Positions 10,213 to 19,350 of a stretch of DNA of 64,000 nt are shown piece by piece; the stretch's first letter is position 1; every line of letters begins with the position of its first letter. Origin of the DNA: Pseudomonas tohonis. GTDB lineage: Bacteria > Pseudomonadota > Gammaproteobacteria > Pseudomonadales > Pseudomonadaceae. A program made the position numbers and the translations under genes. The stretch is from contig NZ_AP023189.1 in assembly GCF_012767755.2 (NCBI RefSeq), positions 5,210,001 through 5,274,000 of the forward strand, in the 5' to 3' direction. The notes under the pieces were generated by a model. The model did no database searches, was not told where the DNA came from, and was given only the letters and a program-made list of their open reading frames with translations.

Positions 10213-10243
10213 GAAAAAGCCCGCCGATCGGCGGGCTTTTTTC
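10213..10243. terminator. Bidirectional rho-independent terminator
   Basis: AAAAAGCCCGCC-GATC-GGCGGGCTTTTTT is a perfect stem with an A tract on one side and a T tract on the other. It can therefore end both spdH and the leftward gene that follows. Confidence 0.9.
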
Positions 10244-10255
10244 ATGGGCGGGCAC

Positions 10256-10825
10256 TCACTCCTGTATGCGCAGGTGCGAGGTATCCGGCGGAGGCGCGGC
10301 CGGGGCGGCCTTGGCCTGGCCCATGTCGCTGCCCACCGGCGCCAGGCTGAACTGGCTCAGGTCGACCTTGGGCGCCTGCGCCTCGGCCTTGGCGTCCTGC
10401 AGGTCCGCCCCCACCGGGGCGATGCCGAAGTCCGGCGCGTCCACCTCGGCGAACGCCGCCATGTATTCGTCACGCGGCGCCACTTTCAGGCGCCCCACCG
10501 GAGCGCCCTCCCCAGACGGCTGGGCCACCGGGGCGCGCGGCGCGGCGACCGGCTCCTGCACGGGCGGCGGCGCCAGCTCCACCTCCTCGATCTCGACGTC
10601 CATCGACACCACGTCCACCACCGCACCGGCACGCTCAAGCGTTGCACGATATTTCTCGGCGGCGGCCTCATCGAGGTTGTTCTTGATCACGATGCGCCTG
10701 CCGGAAAACAGCATGGCGATGCGTTGCGCGTCAGCCTGGAAGAGCTTGGCCATGTTGGCCTGCACCAGCTCCAGCCGGGCTCCCGGAACCAGTTGGCCGG
10801 AGAAAGCGATCTCGTAGCGGCTCAT
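10256..10825 (-). CDS. Conserved Pseudomonas protein with repeated APVG-D motif
   Basis: This protein of 189 residues has an N-terminal globular region (MSRYEIAFSGQLVPGARLEL, LFSGRRIVIKNNLDEAAA). A Pro/Ala-rich linker and a tail follow in which FGIAPVGADLQDAKA and FSLAPVGSDMGQAKA are two copies of one motif. No signal peptide or membrane helix is evident. AGGAG lies 7 bases before the start. I do not recognise a function; the N-terminal half resembles conserved hypothetical proteins of Pseudomonas. Confidence 0.75.
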   Translation of the reverse strand: MSRYEIAFSGQLVPGARLELVQANMAKLFQADAQRIAMLFSGRRIVIKNNLDEAAAEKYRATLERAGAVVDVVSMDVEIEEVELAPPPVQEPVAAPRAPVAQPSGEGAPVGRLKVAPRDEYMAAFAEVDAPDFGIAPVGADLQDAKAEAQAPKVDLSQFSLAPVGSDMGQAKAAPAAPPPDTSHLRIQE

Positions 10826-10887
10826 GGTCACACTCCTGTCCGAAACAGACCGCAGTATGGCGCAGGTTTTTTTCTGCAAACAACAAG

Positions 10888-10915
10888 TTGCAGCCAAGCA
10901 GTTGCTTGTTACACT
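10888..10915 (+). promoter_or_regulatory. Possible sigma-70 promoter of the LEA-like lipoprotein
   Basis: TTGCAG and TACACT are 16 bases apart, 22 bases before the start codon at 10938 in a divergent intergenic region. Confidence 0.4.
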
Positions 10916-10937
10916 TGAGCGTCGATGGAGTAATGCA

Positions 10938-11438
10938 ATGTTTTCTCAGGCGCAAACGATAAGAATTCTCAGCCTAATGATGTTACTGGCCCTCCCTCTT
11001 TCGGGCCTGACGGGATGTTCCACCTGGATGACCGGCGGCTTCCGCGATCCGGACGTGCGGCTGGTCAAGGTCGATGTGATCAAGGCGAAACTCCTCGAGC
11101 AGCAGTTCCTGCTGCGCTTTCGCGTGGACAACCCCAACGACGTCAGCCTGCCCGTCCGCGGCCTGGTCTATACCGTCCACCTCAACGACGTGAAGCTCGC
11201 CTCCGGCGAGTCCAGCACCTGGTTCACCGTGCCCGCCAATGGCCACGAGACCTTCGATGTCCCGGTGCGCACCAACCTCTGGCGCCACATGAAGTACATC
11301 GTCAAGCTCCTGGAGAAGCCCGACGAGCCGATCCACTACCGCCTCGAAGGCGAGGTGAAGACCGGCCTGATGTTCGGCAAGAGCGTGCACCTCTCGCGCA
11401 ATGGCGAGATAATCCCGGGCAACTACATCCCGGAGTGA
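10938..11438 (+). CDS. LEA type 2 family lipoprotein
   Basis: The 166-residue product has a short hydrophobic signal ending in the lipobox LTGC, with C27 the probable lipidated residue. The mature part, with [20 protein letters not shown] and [18 protein letters not shown], is typical of LEA-2/WHy-domain proteins, a small immunoglobulin-like fold linked to desiccation or stress in plants and found as lipoproteins in pseudomonads. GGAG lies 7 bases before the ATG chosen; an upstream ATG lacks a ribosome site. The small SEC-C gene begins 7 bases after its stop, so the two probably form an operon. Confidence 0.8.
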   Translation: MFSQAQTIRILSLMMLLALPLSGLTGCSTWMTGGFRDPDVRLVKVDVIKAKLLEQQFLLRFRVDNPNDVSLPVRGLVYTVHLNDVKLASGESSTWFTVPANGHETFDVPVRTNLWRHMKYIVKLLEKPDEPIHYRLEGEVKTGLMFGKSVHLSRNGEIIPGNYIPE

Positions 11439-11445
11439 CCTTTCC

Positions 11446-11649
11446 ATGAGTCAAGAACCCCATGTCCATGGCCCCGACTGCAACCACGACCATGATCATG
11501 ACCACCACCACGATCACGGCCACGTGCACGGCCCGCACTGCAACCACGGCCCGCAGGAGCCGGTGCGCAACCCGCTGAAGGAAGTGGGCCGCAACGATCC
11601 CTGCCCCTGTGGCAGCGCGAAGAAATTCAAGAAATGCCACGGCGCCTGA
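11446..11649 (+). CDS. Small His-rich SEC-C zinc-binding protein
   Basis: The protein has 67 residues. Its first half is a metal-binding-looking run of His and Asp (two HGPxCNH elements around alternating HD). The C-terminus is a SEC-C motif, [14 protein letters not shown], like the zinc-binding tail of SecA. Its role is unknown; binding of Zn or another metal is inferred from residue composition. It follows the LEA-like lipoprotein gene by 7 bases and is followed by a terminator. Confidence 0.8.
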   Translation: MSQEPHVHGPDCNHDHDHDHHHDHGHVHGPHCNHGPQEPVRNPLKEVGRNDPCPCGSAKKFKKCHGA

Positions 11650-11668
11650 TCCCCGCCAGTGCAACCAA

Positions 11669-11691
11669 GGCCCGTCTAGCACGGGCCTTTT
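11669..11691 (+). terminator. Rho-independent terminator
   Basis: GGCCCGT-CTAGC-ACGGGCC is followed by TTTT, just after the SEC-C protein gene. Confidence 0.8.
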
Positions 11692-11745
11692 CGTTGGCGT
11701 GGGGAATCCTTTAGGCTGGCCGCCCGCATCCTGAGGAGTCCCACC

Positions 11746-12396
11746 ATGATCGACCTCTACTACTGGACCACCCCCAACGGCCACAAGATCACGCTGTTCC
11801 TCGAGGAGACCGGCCTCCCCTACCGGATCCACCCCATCAACATCGGCAAGGACGAGCAGTTCCAGCCGAGCTTCCTCGAGATCGCCCCGAACAACCGCAT
11901 CCCCGCCATCGTCGACCACGCCCCGGCGGACGGCGGCGAGCCGCTGTCGCTGTTCGAGTCCGGCGCCATCCTGCTCTACCTTGCCGAGAAGACCGGGCGC
12001 TTCATCCCCGCCGACCTGCGCGGCCGCGAAGAAACCCTGCAGTGGCTGTTCTGGCAGATGGGCGGCCTCGGCCCGATGGCCGGGCAGAACCACCACTTCA
12101 ACCGCTTCGCCCCGGAGAAGGTGCCCTACGCCATCCAGCGCTACGTGAAGGAGACCGCCCGTCTCTACGGCGTGCTCGACAAGCGCCTGGCCGACCGCCC
12201 CTTCGTCGCCGGCGCCGAGTACGGCATCGCCGACATGGCCATCTATCCCTGGATCGTCCCGCACACCTACCAGGAACAGGACCTCGACGACTTCCCCAAC
12301 CTCAAGCGCTGGTTCCAGAGCATCCAGGCCCGCCCGGCCACGATCCGCGCCTATGAACTGGTGGAAAAGATCAACCCCGCCGCCGCTAAAAAGTAG
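11746..12396 (+). CDS. Nu-class glutathione transferase / disulfide-bond oxidoreductase (YfcG-like)
   Basis: The 216-residue protein carries an N-terminal thioredoxin-like GST domain (YYWTTPNGHKITLFLEE, a phrase typical of YfcG/YghU), the conserved ESGAILLYLAEK, and an alpha-helical C-terminal domain with GIADMAIYPW. YfcG-type enzymes have glutathione-dependent disulfide reductase activity and lack the usual N-terminal catalytic Tyr/Ser/Cys role. In P. aeruginosa a GST gene likewise adjoins quiP. The physiological substrate is unknown. Confidence 0.85.
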   Translation: MIDLYYWTTPNGHKITLFLEETGLPYRIHPINIGKDEQFQPSFLEIAPNNRIPAIVDHAPADGGEPLSLFESGAILLYLAEKTGRFIPADLRGREETLQWLFWQMGGLGPMAGQNHHFNRFAPEKVPYAIQRYVKETARLYGVLDKRLADRPFVAGAEYGIADMAIYPWIVPHTYQEQDLDDFPNLKRWFQSIQARPATIRAYELVEKINPAAAKK

Positions 12397-12479
12397 GGCC
12401 AACGGCGCTTGCGCAGTGCGAGGCCGCTCTCTAACGTAGCGCGTTTGAAAACCGCCGCCTCTTCGGGAGATACCGCTCC

Positions 12480-15020
12480 ATGGCCTCGCCTGCGCCCAAG
12501 CGCTTCCTGCCTCGTTTCTGCCTGGCCGCCGCCCTCGGCGCCATGGTCGCGCTGACCGGTTGCCAGTCCTGGCTCGACAGCCGCTATTCCGACAGCCTGC
12601 CCCCCACCTCCGGCTTCAAGCCGGTCAAGGGCCTGGCGCAGAGCGTCTCCATCCGCCGCAACCCGCTGGGCATGCCGCTGATCGAGACCACCACCTTCCA
12701 CGACGCCCTGTTCGCCATGGGCTACGTGCACGCCTCCGACCGCCTCAGCCAGATGGTCGGCCTGCGCCTCATGGCCGAGGGCCGCCTGGCCGAGATGGCC
12801 GGCCCCGGCGTGCTGGAAGTGGACCGTTTCATGCGCGCGGTGAACCTGCGCAAGAGCGCCGACATCCTCTACAAGAACGCCTCCCCGCGCCTGAAGTCCT
12901 TCTTCGAGGTCTATGCACGCGGCGTCAACGCCTACCTCTTCCAGTACCGCGACAAGCTGCCGATGGACCTCGCCGAGTCCGGCTACAAGCCCGCCTACTG
13001 GAAACCCGAGGACTCGGTGCTGGTCTTCAGCCTGCTCAACTTCGGCCTGGCGGTGAACCTGCAGGAAGAGATCGCCTCGCTGGTCATGGCGCAGAAGGTC
13101 GGGGCCGACAAGGTCGCCTGGCTGCTGCCCACCTACCCGGACGAGAACCTGCCCTTCGACGAAGCCGACAAGCTCAAGGGCCTCAACCTCGGCGGGCAGA
13201 TCCAGGGCCTCGCCGCCATCGACCAGGCCGCCGGGCAGCTGGCGGGCCTGAACATGCTCGGCGTCGCCGCCTCCAACAACTGGGCCATCGCGCCCCAGCG
13301 CACGCGCAACGGCAAGAGCATCCTCGCCAACGACACCCACCTGCCGCTGGCCATGCCCTCGTACTGGAACTTCATGCAGATCCGCTCGCCGAAGTTCCAG
13401 GCCGCAGGCGTCACCATCGCCGGCGTGCCCGCCGTGGTCGCCGGCTTCAACGGCAAGCTGGCCTGGGGCATGACCATGGTCATGGCCGACAACCAGGACC
13501 TCTACCTGGAGAAGGTCAAGCGCGAGGGCAACCGCCTCTACTACCTCGCCGACGGCAAATGGCAGCCGGCCATCGAGCGCAACGAGACCTTCTTCATCAA
13601 GGGCGAGCGGCCGATCCGCGAAACCCTCTACGAGACCCGCCACGGCCCGCTGCTCAACTCCGTGCTCGGCCAGCGCAAGCACCCGCTGCAGCCCCTGGAG
13701 ATGAAGAGCGGCCTGGGCATCGCCCTGAAGACCGCGCAGTTCGAGAACGACCAGACCCTGGACGCCTTCTTCGACCTGTCCCGCGCGCAATCCGTCGAGC
13801 AGGCCAGCGAGGCGACGCGCTCGATCCGCGCCATCGGCCTCAACCTGCTCACCGCCGATGCCCAGCACATCGCCTGGCAGGTCACCGGCCGCTACCCCAA
13901 CCGTCGCGAAGGCCGTGGCCTGATGCCCTCCCCCGGCTGGGACGGCCGCTACGACTGGGACGGTTTCGCCGACCCCATGCTGCACCCCTATGACCAGGAC
14001 CCGACCCAGGGCTGGCTCGGCACCGCCAACCAGCGCACCGTGCAGGGCGGCTATGGCGTGCAGCTGTCCAACTCCTGGTTCTACCCGGAGCGGGCCGAGC
14101 GCATCGCCCAGCTCGCCGGCAGCGGCAAGCACGACACCCGCAGCACCATCGCCATGCAGTACGACCAGACCACGCCCTTCGCCGCCAAGCTCAAGGCGAT
14201 GTTCGAAGACCCGGCCATGGCCCAGCCGCTCAAGCAGGCCATCGACGCCCTGCCCACGGCCGAGCGCGACAAGGCCCGTGAAGCCCTGAGCCGCCTGCTG
14301 GCCTTCGATGGCGACCTGCGCCCGACCTCGGCCGATGCGGTGTTCTACGAAGCCTTCCTGCAGGAAAGCGCCAGGCAGATCTTCCAGGACGAACTCGGCC
14401 CCGAAGGCAGCCCGGCCTGGCAGGCCCTGGTGGAAACCGCCAACCTCTCCTACTCCGCCCAGGCCGACCACCTGCTGGGCCGCGCCGACAGCCCGTTCTG
14501 GGACGACGTGCGCACAGCGCAGAAGGAAGACAAGCCCGCCATCCTCGCCCGCAGCCTGGCCGCCGCCGTCAGCTTTGCCGAAGGCAAGCTCGGCACCGAC
14601 CGCAAGGCCTGGCAGTGGGGCAAGCTGCACAGCTACACCTGGGCCACCGAAACCACCAGGCTGGCGCCCTTCATGAGCGCCAGCCAGCGCACCGGGATCA
14701 ACGCCATCCAGGGCTACCTGGACCGTGGCCCCTACCCGGCCGGCGGCGACATGAACACGCTGAACGTCTCGGCCTACGAGTGGGGCAACGACTTCGACAC
14801 CTGGCTGATCCCGGCCATGCGCATCATCGTCGACTTCGGCCAGCCGGAACCCATGATCGGGCTCAACAGCTCCGGCCAGTCCGGCAACCCGGCCAGCCCC
14901 AACTACGCCGACGGCATCGACGCCTGGCTCAAGGCCCGCTACATGAGCTTCCCCTTCCAGTCGCAGAACCTCGACAAGGTCTACGGCACCAAGCGGCTGA
15001 TGCTCACCCCGCAAAAATGA
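12480..15020 (+). CDS. quiP: Acyl-homoserine-lactone acylase QuiP (penicillin acylase family)
   Basis: The 846-residue precursor of an N-terminal nucleophile hydrolase matches the length of P. aeruginosa QuiP. Autocleavage is expected before S265 in [11 protein letters not shown], giving alpha and beta chains with the new N-terminal Ser as nucleophile. [19 protein letters not shown] is also typical of the family. Known relatives hydrolyse the amide bond of long-chain acyl-homoserine lactones and so quench quorum signals. The N-terminus looks like a lipoprotein signal (ALTGCQSW), suggesting membrane anchoring in the envelope. The ribosome site is weak and rather distant. Substrate range is not readable from sequence. 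Confidence 0.85.
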   Translation: MASPAPKRFLPRFCLAAALGAMVALTGCQSWLDSRYSDSLPPTSGFKPVKGLAQSVSIRRNPLGMPLIETTTFHDALFAMGYVHASDRLSQMVGLRLMAEGRLAEMAGPGVLEVDRFMRAVNLRKSADILYKNASPRLKSFFEVYARGVNAYLFQYRDKLPMDLAESGYKPAYWKPEDSVLVFSLLNFGLAVNLQEEIASLVMAQKVGADKVAWLLPTYPDENLPFDEADKLKGLNLGGQIQGLAAIDQAAGQLAGLNMLGVAASNNWAIAPQRTRNGKSILANDTHLPLAMPSYWNFMQIRSPKFQAAGVTIAGVPAVVAGFNGKLAWGMTMVMADNQDLYLEKVKREGNRLYYLADGKWQPAIERNETFFIKGERPIRETLYETRHGPLLNSVLGQRKHPLQPLEMKSGLGIALKTAQFENDQTLDAFFDLSRAQSVEQASEATRSIRAIGLNLLTADAQHIAWQVTGRYPNRREGRGLMPSPGWDGRYDWDGFADPMLHPYDQDPTQGWLGTANQRTVQGGYGVQLSNSWFYPERAERIAQLAGSGKHDTRSTIAMQYDQTTPFAAKLKAMFEDPAMAQPLKQAIDALPTAERDKAREALSRLLAFDGDLRPTSADAVFYEAFLQESARQIFQDELGPEGSPAWQALVETANLSYSAQADHLLGRADSPFWDDVRTAQKEDKPAILARSLAAAVSFAEGKLGTDRKAWQWGKLHSYTWATETTRLAPFMSASQRTGINAIQGYLDRGPYPAGGDMNTLNVSAYEWGNDFDTWLIPAMRIIVDFGQPEPMIGLNSSGQSGNPASPNYADGIDAWLKARYMSFPFQSQNLDKVYGTKRLMLTPQK

Positions 15021-15093
15021 TCGCCCGGGGCGGGAACTAACCGCCCCGGCACTGTCTATGTAAGCGGACTTACTCCATAGATCACATCATTTC

Positions 15094-15122
15094 AGGGCGC
15101 CCTCACCGGCGCCCTTTCTTTT
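15094..15122 (+). terminator. Rho-independent terminator of quiP
   Basis: AGGGCGCC-CTCACC-GGCGCCCT is followed by TTCTTTT, about 75 bases after the quiP stop. Confidence 0.85.
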
Positions 15123-15139
15123 GCCCGCGAAAAGGCCTC

Positions 15140-15258
15140 GTAGGTTGGGCTGAGGCACGAAGCCCAACGCACCGGAGCCCGTCCCGGCCGCGATGTAGGG
15201 CCTCGCCGGCTCGGCGCCAACCTACGGACGTAGCCCGGGCTTCAGCCCGGGAATCGGC
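15140..15258. repeat. Cluster of three REP-like palindromes
   Basis: The elements are GTAGGTTGGGCTGAGG..AAGCCCAAC (15140-15167), GTAGGG..CCTAC (15195-15225) and GTAGCCCGGGCTTCAGCCCG (from 15230). Each begins with GTAG and carries a palindromic core. Related elements occur at 27034, 39133, 57231 and 61679. Confidence 0.65.
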
Positions 15259-15323
15259 AAAAAGGGAAAGGTGAAGAACCAGAAGCAGCGGCCCATGCAT
15301 TACACATGGGCCGCCGTCGAAGG

Positions 15324-16481
15324 TCAGGACGCCTTCGGCTTCACCGGTGCCTTGGGCTCCGGCTTCTGGAAGGGGTACAGGTGCTGGCGCAGGATGCCGT
15401 CCGGCAGCGGCTTGCCGAACACGCCGTAGCGGGTCGGCCACTCCTTGGGCGGCAGCTTGAAGGTGCCGAACAGCATGTCGACGATCGGCAGGTGGATCGC
15501 GTAGTTCTTGTAGATGTAGTCCGGGTGCCGGGCGTGGTGCCAGTGGTGGTAGCGCGGCAGCACCAGCAGGTAGTTCAGCCAGCCGCCGTCGATGCGCACG
15601 TTGGCGTGGGCCAGCACCGCCTGCACGCCCACCAGGATCACGTAGGCATTCATCGCCTGGGGCGAGAAGCCCATCAGCATCAGCGGCACCAGCACCCCGG
15701 TACGGGTCAGCAGGATCTCCACGAAGTGGATGCGCGAGCCGGCCAGCCAGTCCATCGCCGTGCTCGAGTGGTGCACCGCATGGAAGCGCCACAGCCAGGG
15801 CACCACGTGGTACAGGCGGTGCAGCCAGTACTGGCCCAGGTCCGCCACCAGCACCGCGAGGATGAACTGCAGCCAGACCGGCAGCGACTGCACGCCCGCC
15901 TGGAAGGCCGGCGACACCGCCCAGCCCCCCAGCAGCGTGGACGAGGCGGTGACGAAGATCAGGATGAACTGCACCAGCATGTGGCTGACGAAGAAGTACG
16001 CCAGGTCCGTGCGCCAGTGGGGGCGCAGGATGTTCTGCTGCGGGTCCTTGGCGTAGAGCTTCTCCAGCGGGATGAACACGATGGCCGAGACCAGCAGCGC
16101 CAGCACGAACCAGTCCAGCCCCAGGGAATAGGGGGTCTGGCCGATGGTCTCGAACTGGATGTTGGTGCCGCCGAGGAACACCGCCAGGCCCGAAGCGGCG
16201 ATGCCGGTGAAGCCCAGCCGCTTGCGGCGGTTGAGCAGGATGTTGAGCGTGCCCAGGGAGAACGACGCCACCAGCCCCACCAGCAGCACGCTGCGGGCGA
16301 ACTGCTCGCTGTAGACCTTGCGGAACTCGGCGAAGGTCAGCCATTCGGGGAACAGGAAACACAGCACCGCGCAGAGGCTGAGCAGCCCCAGCGCCGCGGA
16401 AAGATAACCGCTGATACGCCCCTCGCCGATCCGGAACGGATCATGACCGTGGCGCTGGAAATAGGCCTTGATCGCCTGCAT
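15324..16481 (-). CDS. Sterol desaturase / fatty acid hydroxylase family membrane protein
   Basis: This integral membrane protein of 385 residues has several hydrophobic helices and the histidine clusters of di-iron membrane hydroxylases: HRLYH, HAVHH and HHWHHARH. It should hydroxylate or desaturate a lipid, but the substrate is unknown. I set the start at the ATG giving MQAIKAYF because GGAGG lies 8 bases upstream; longer in-frame starts extend into a region without a ribosome site. A 190-base gap separates it from the divergent DNA repair operon. Confidence 0.82.
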   Translation of the reverse strand: MQAIKAYFQRHGHDPFRIGEGRISGYLSAALGLLSLCAVLCFLFPEWLTFAEFRKVYSEQFARSVLLVGLVASFSLGTLNILLNRRKRLGFTGIAASGLAVFLGGTNIQFETIGQTPYSLGLDWFVLALLVSAIVFIPLEKLYAKDPQQNILRPHWRTDLAYFFVSHMLVQFILIFVTASSTLLGGWAVSPAFQAGVQSLPVWLQFILAVLVADLGQYWLHRLYHVVPWLWRFHAVHHSSTAMDWLAGSRIHFVEILLTRTGVLVPLMLMGFSPQAMNAYVILVGVQAVLAHANVRIDGGWLNYLLVLPRYHHWHHARHPDYIYKNYAIHLPIVDMLFGTFKLPPKEWPTRYGVFGKPLPDGILRQHLYPFQKPEPKAPVKPKAS

Positions 16482-16672
16482 TCGCACATCCTCCATGAAG
16501 TCGGCAGAAAAGCCGCTCCCGATCTTGACGTCCACACCCCGTTCCAGGCCACCTGTTCCGACGAACACCCGGGACTTCCGTGACCTGTTTCGCGATCCCG
16601 AGGCGAACTAGCCAGCCGAACCAACCGAACCCGACCATGCTCATAGACATGAGCCCACAACGAGGCAGCCCC

Positions 16673-17689
16673 ATGGACCTGGTCGTCGCGAGGCCCGAAG
16701 GCCTCTACTGTCCGCTCGGTGACTTCTACATCGACCCCTGGAAACCGGTGGAACGTGCCGTCATCACCCACGGCCACGGCGACCACGCGCGCACCGGCAA
16801 CGGCCATTACCTGGCGACCAGCGCCGGCGCCGGCATCCTGCGTGCACGCCTCGGCGACATCCGCCTGCAGACCCTCGACTACGGCGAGCGCCTGGAGCAC
16901 GGCGGCGTCACCCTCAGCCTGCATCCGGCCGGCCACGTGCTCGGCTCGGCCCAGGTGCGCCTGGAGTACCGGGGCGAAGTGTGGGTGGCTTCCGGCGACT
17001 ACAAGACCGAGGCCGACGGCACCTGCGCGCCCTTCGAGCCGGTGCGCTGCCACTGCTTCATCACCGAATCCACCTTCGGCCTGCCCATCTACCGCTGGCA
17101 GCCGCAAGCCGCCCTGTTCGCCGAGATCGACGCCTGGTGGCGCGCCAACCAGGCCGCCGGGCGCGCCAGCGTGCTGTTCTGCTACGCCTTCGGCAAGGCC
17201 CAGCGCATCCTCCATGGCATCGACGCGAGCATCGGCCCGATCCTCGTCCACGGCGCCATGGAGCCGCTCAACCGGGTCTACCGCGAAGCCGGCGTCGCCC
17301 TGCCGGAAACCCGCTACGCCGGCGACATCGCCCGCAACGACCCACTGCTGCGCCAGGCCCTGGTCATGGCCCCGCCCTCCGCCGGCGGCAGCACCTGGAT
17401 GCGCCGCTTCGGCGACTACAGCGACGCCTTCGCCAGCGGCTGGATGATGCTCCGCGGCACCCGCAGGCGGCGCGGCGTGGACCGCGGCTTCGTGCTCTCC
17501 GACCACGCCGACTGGCCCGGCCTGCTCTGGGCCATCGAGCAGAGCGGCGCCGAGCGGGTGTTCGTCACCCACGGCTCGGTCAACGTGCTGGTGCGCTACC
17601 TTAGCGAACAGGGCCTGGACGCCCAGGCCTTCAGCACCGAATACGGCGACGAGGACGAACCGGCCAGCGCCCCGGAGGCGACCCCGTGA
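16673..17689 (+). CDS. Ligase-associated DNA exonuclease (metallo-beta-lactamase fold)
   Basis: The 338-residue protein has the metal-binding HGHGDHAR near residue 35 and the late LSDHADWPGL of MBL-fold nucleases of the beta-CASP/SNM1 type. It is the first gene of a tight four-gene DNA repair cluster (exonuclease, ligase, Lhr-type helicase, metallophosphoesterase), and should process DNA ends for the ligase encoded next. ATG 16673 has GAGG 7 bases upstream; an in-frame ATG at 16637 is a weaker alternative. Its stop codon overlaps the GTG start of the ligase gene. Confidence 0.85.
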   Translation: MDLVVARPEGLYCPLGDFYIDPWKPVERAVITHGHGDHARTGNGHYLATSAGAGILRARLGDIRLQTLDYGERLEHGGVTLSLHPAGHVLGSAQVRLEYRGEVWVASGDYKTEADGTCAPFEPVRCHCFITESTFGLPIYRWQPQAALFAEIDAWWRANQAAGRASVLFCYAFGKAQRILHGIDASIGPILVHGAMEPLNRVYREAGVALPETRYAGDIARNDPLLRQALVMAPPSAGGSTWMRRFGDYSDAFASGWMMLRGTRRRRGVDRGFVLSDHADWPGLLWAIEQSGAERVFVTHGSVNVLVRYLSEQGLDAQAFSTEYGDEDEPASAPEATP

Positions 17690-19350
17690 AGGATTTCGCC
17701 GAGCTCTACGGCCGCCTCGACGCCAGCACCTCCAGCAATGCCAAGCTGGCCGCGCTGCAGGACTACTTCGCCAGCGCCACGCCCGAGGACGCCGCCTGGG
17801 CGGTGTACTTCCTCAGCGGTGGCAAGCCGCGCCAACTGGTGCCGGTGCGCCAGCTGCGGGAGATCACCCTGGCCATCACCGGCCTGCCCGAATGGCTGTT
17901 CGAGGAGAGCTACCAGGCGGTGGGCGATCTCGCCGAAACCATTTCCCTGCTGCTGCCACCCAGCGTCCAGCGCTCCGACGAGGGCCTCGCCACCTGGGTC
18001 GAGGAGCACCTGCTGCCCCTGCGCGGGCTGCCCCCGGCGGAACTCGCCGCCCGCCTGCCGCCGCTCTGGGCGCGCCTCGACCGCCTGAGCCTGCTGGTGT
18101 GCCTGAAGCTGGTCACCGGGGCCTTCCGGGTCGGCGTCTCGCGCCTCCTGGTCACCCGCGCCCTGGCCAACCTCACCGGCCTCGATCCCAAGCGCGTCGC
18201 CCAGCGCCTGGTCGGCTACACCGACGCCTCGCGCCCGCCCAGCGCCCAGGGCTACGCCCGGCTCATCGCCGAACAGAGCGAGGCCGAGCACCTGGAACGC
18301 GGCGGCCTGCCCTACCCCTTCTTCCTCGCCCACCCGCTGCAGGCGGAGGTCGGCACCTTCGCCGACCTGCTCGGCCCGCCGGCGGACTGGCTGGTCGAAT
18401 GGAAATGGGACGGCATCCGCGCCCAGCTGGTACGCCGCGACGGCCACCTGTGGATCTGGTCGCGGGGCGAGGAGCTGGTCAGCGAGCGCTTCCCGGAACT
18501 GCACGGCCTGGCCCATGCGCTGCCCGAAGGCACGGTGATCGACGGCGAGATCCTGGTGTGGAAGGACGGCCGCGTGCAGCCCTTCGCCCTGCTGCAGCAA
18601 CGCATCGGCCGCAAGCGCCTGACGCGCAAGGTGCTCGACGACGCCCCCGTGCGCCTGGTGGCCTACGACCTGCTGGAGTGGCGTGGCGAGGACTGGCGCC
18701 AGCGCCCCCTGGCCGAGCGCCGCGAACGCCTGGAGCAATTGCTGGAGGAGCTGAGCGACCCGGTGCTGGAGCTGTCCCCCGAGGTGCGCGGCGAAGACTG
18801 GCATGACCTCGCCCGCCAGCGCGAGGGCGCACGCGCCCTGGGCGTCGAAGGGATGATGCTCAAGGCCCGCGACGCGCTGTACGGCGTCGGCCGCACCAAG
18901 GACCAGGGCACCTGGTGGAAATGGAAGCTCGACCCCTACAGCGTCGACGCCGTGCTGATCTACGCCCAGCGTGGCCACGGCCGCCGCGCCAACCTCTACA
19001 CCGACTTCACCTTCGCCGTCTGGGAGGGCGACGACGCCACCGCCGAGCGCGCCCTGGTGCCCTTCGCCAAGGCCTACTCGGGCCTCACGGACGAGGAAAT
19101 GCGCCAGGTCGACGCCATCATCCGCCGCACCACGGTGGAGAAGTTCGGCCCGGTGCGCAGCGTCACCCCGACCCTGGTGTTCGAACTGGGCTTCGAAGGC
19201 ATCGCCCTGTCCAAGCGCCACAAGAGCGGCGTCGCCGTACGCTTCCCGCGCATGCTGCGCTGGCGCCGCGACAAGCCGGTGGCCGAGGCCGACACCCTCG
19301 CCAGCCTCCAGGCACTGCTCGCCGATGCCCCGCCGGAGCCCGAGGCTTGA
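17686..19350 (+). CDS. ATP-dependent DNA ligase of the Lhr-associated repair cluster
   Basis: This 554-residue ligase has an N-terminal DNA-binding domain, the nucleotidyltransferase motif [11 protein letters not shown] with the adenylated Lys at 240, DGEILVW (motif III) and GVEGMMLKA (motif IV), then an OB-fold domain. It seals nicks using ATP. Translation starts at GTG 17686, which overlaps the exonuclease stop; GGAGG lies 7 bases upstream. Its own stop overlaps the TTG start of the helicase gene. Bacteria rely on NAD-dependent LigA for replication, so this is an accessory repair ligase. Confidence 0.9.
   Translation: MKDFAELYGRLDASTSSNAKLAALQDYFASATPEDAAWAVYFLSGGKPRQLVPVRQLREITLAITGLPEWLFEESYQAVGDLAETISLLLPPSVQRSDEGLATWVEEHLLPLRGLPPAELAARLPPLWARLDRLSLLVCLKLVTGAFRVGVSRLLVTRALANLTGLDPKRVAQRLVGYTDASRPPSAQGYARLIAEQSEAEHLERGGLPYPFFLAHPLQAEVGTFADLLGPPADWLVEWKWDGIRAQLVRRDGHLWIWSRGEELVSERFPELHGLAHALPEGTVIDGEILVWKDGRVQPFALLQQRIGRKRLTRKVLDDAPVRLVAYDLLEWRGEDWRQRPLAERRERLEQLLEELSDPVLELSPEVRGEDWHDLARQREGARALGVEGMMLKARDALYGVGRTKDQGTWWKWKLDPYSVDAVLIYAQRGHGRRANLYTDFTFAVWEGDDATAERALVPFAKAYSGLTDEEMRQVDAIIRRTTVEKFGPVRSVTPTLVFELGFEGIALSKRHKSGVAVRFPRMLRWRRDKPVAEADTLASLQALLADAPPEPEA

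Larger units (their letters stand above)
15021..15323. other. Intergenic region with terminator and REP cluster
   Basis: This 303-base gap lies between the converging quiP and hydroxylase genes. It holds a rho-independent terminator at 15094-15122 and three REP-like palindromes at 15140-15258. No coding capacity was found. Confidence 0.7.

Noticed and set aside
8206..10245. Long open frame on the minus strand opposite spdH (about 680 codons)
   Set aside because: Its translation is low-complexity Gly/Ala/Val/His text with no recognisable domain, and the plus strand holds a clear SpdH. It is a shadow caused by high GC at third positions.
12351..15014. Open frame of about 890 codons opposite quiP
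   Set aside because: Same kind of GC-driven shadow; no ribosome site or known family, and the sense strand encodes an intact acylase.
18915..19346. ATG start for the helicase inside the ligase gene
   Set aside because: It would add about 144 residues of non-homologous, ligase-antiframe sequence. The homologous part begins right after the TTG at 19347, which fits the overlaps of the operon.
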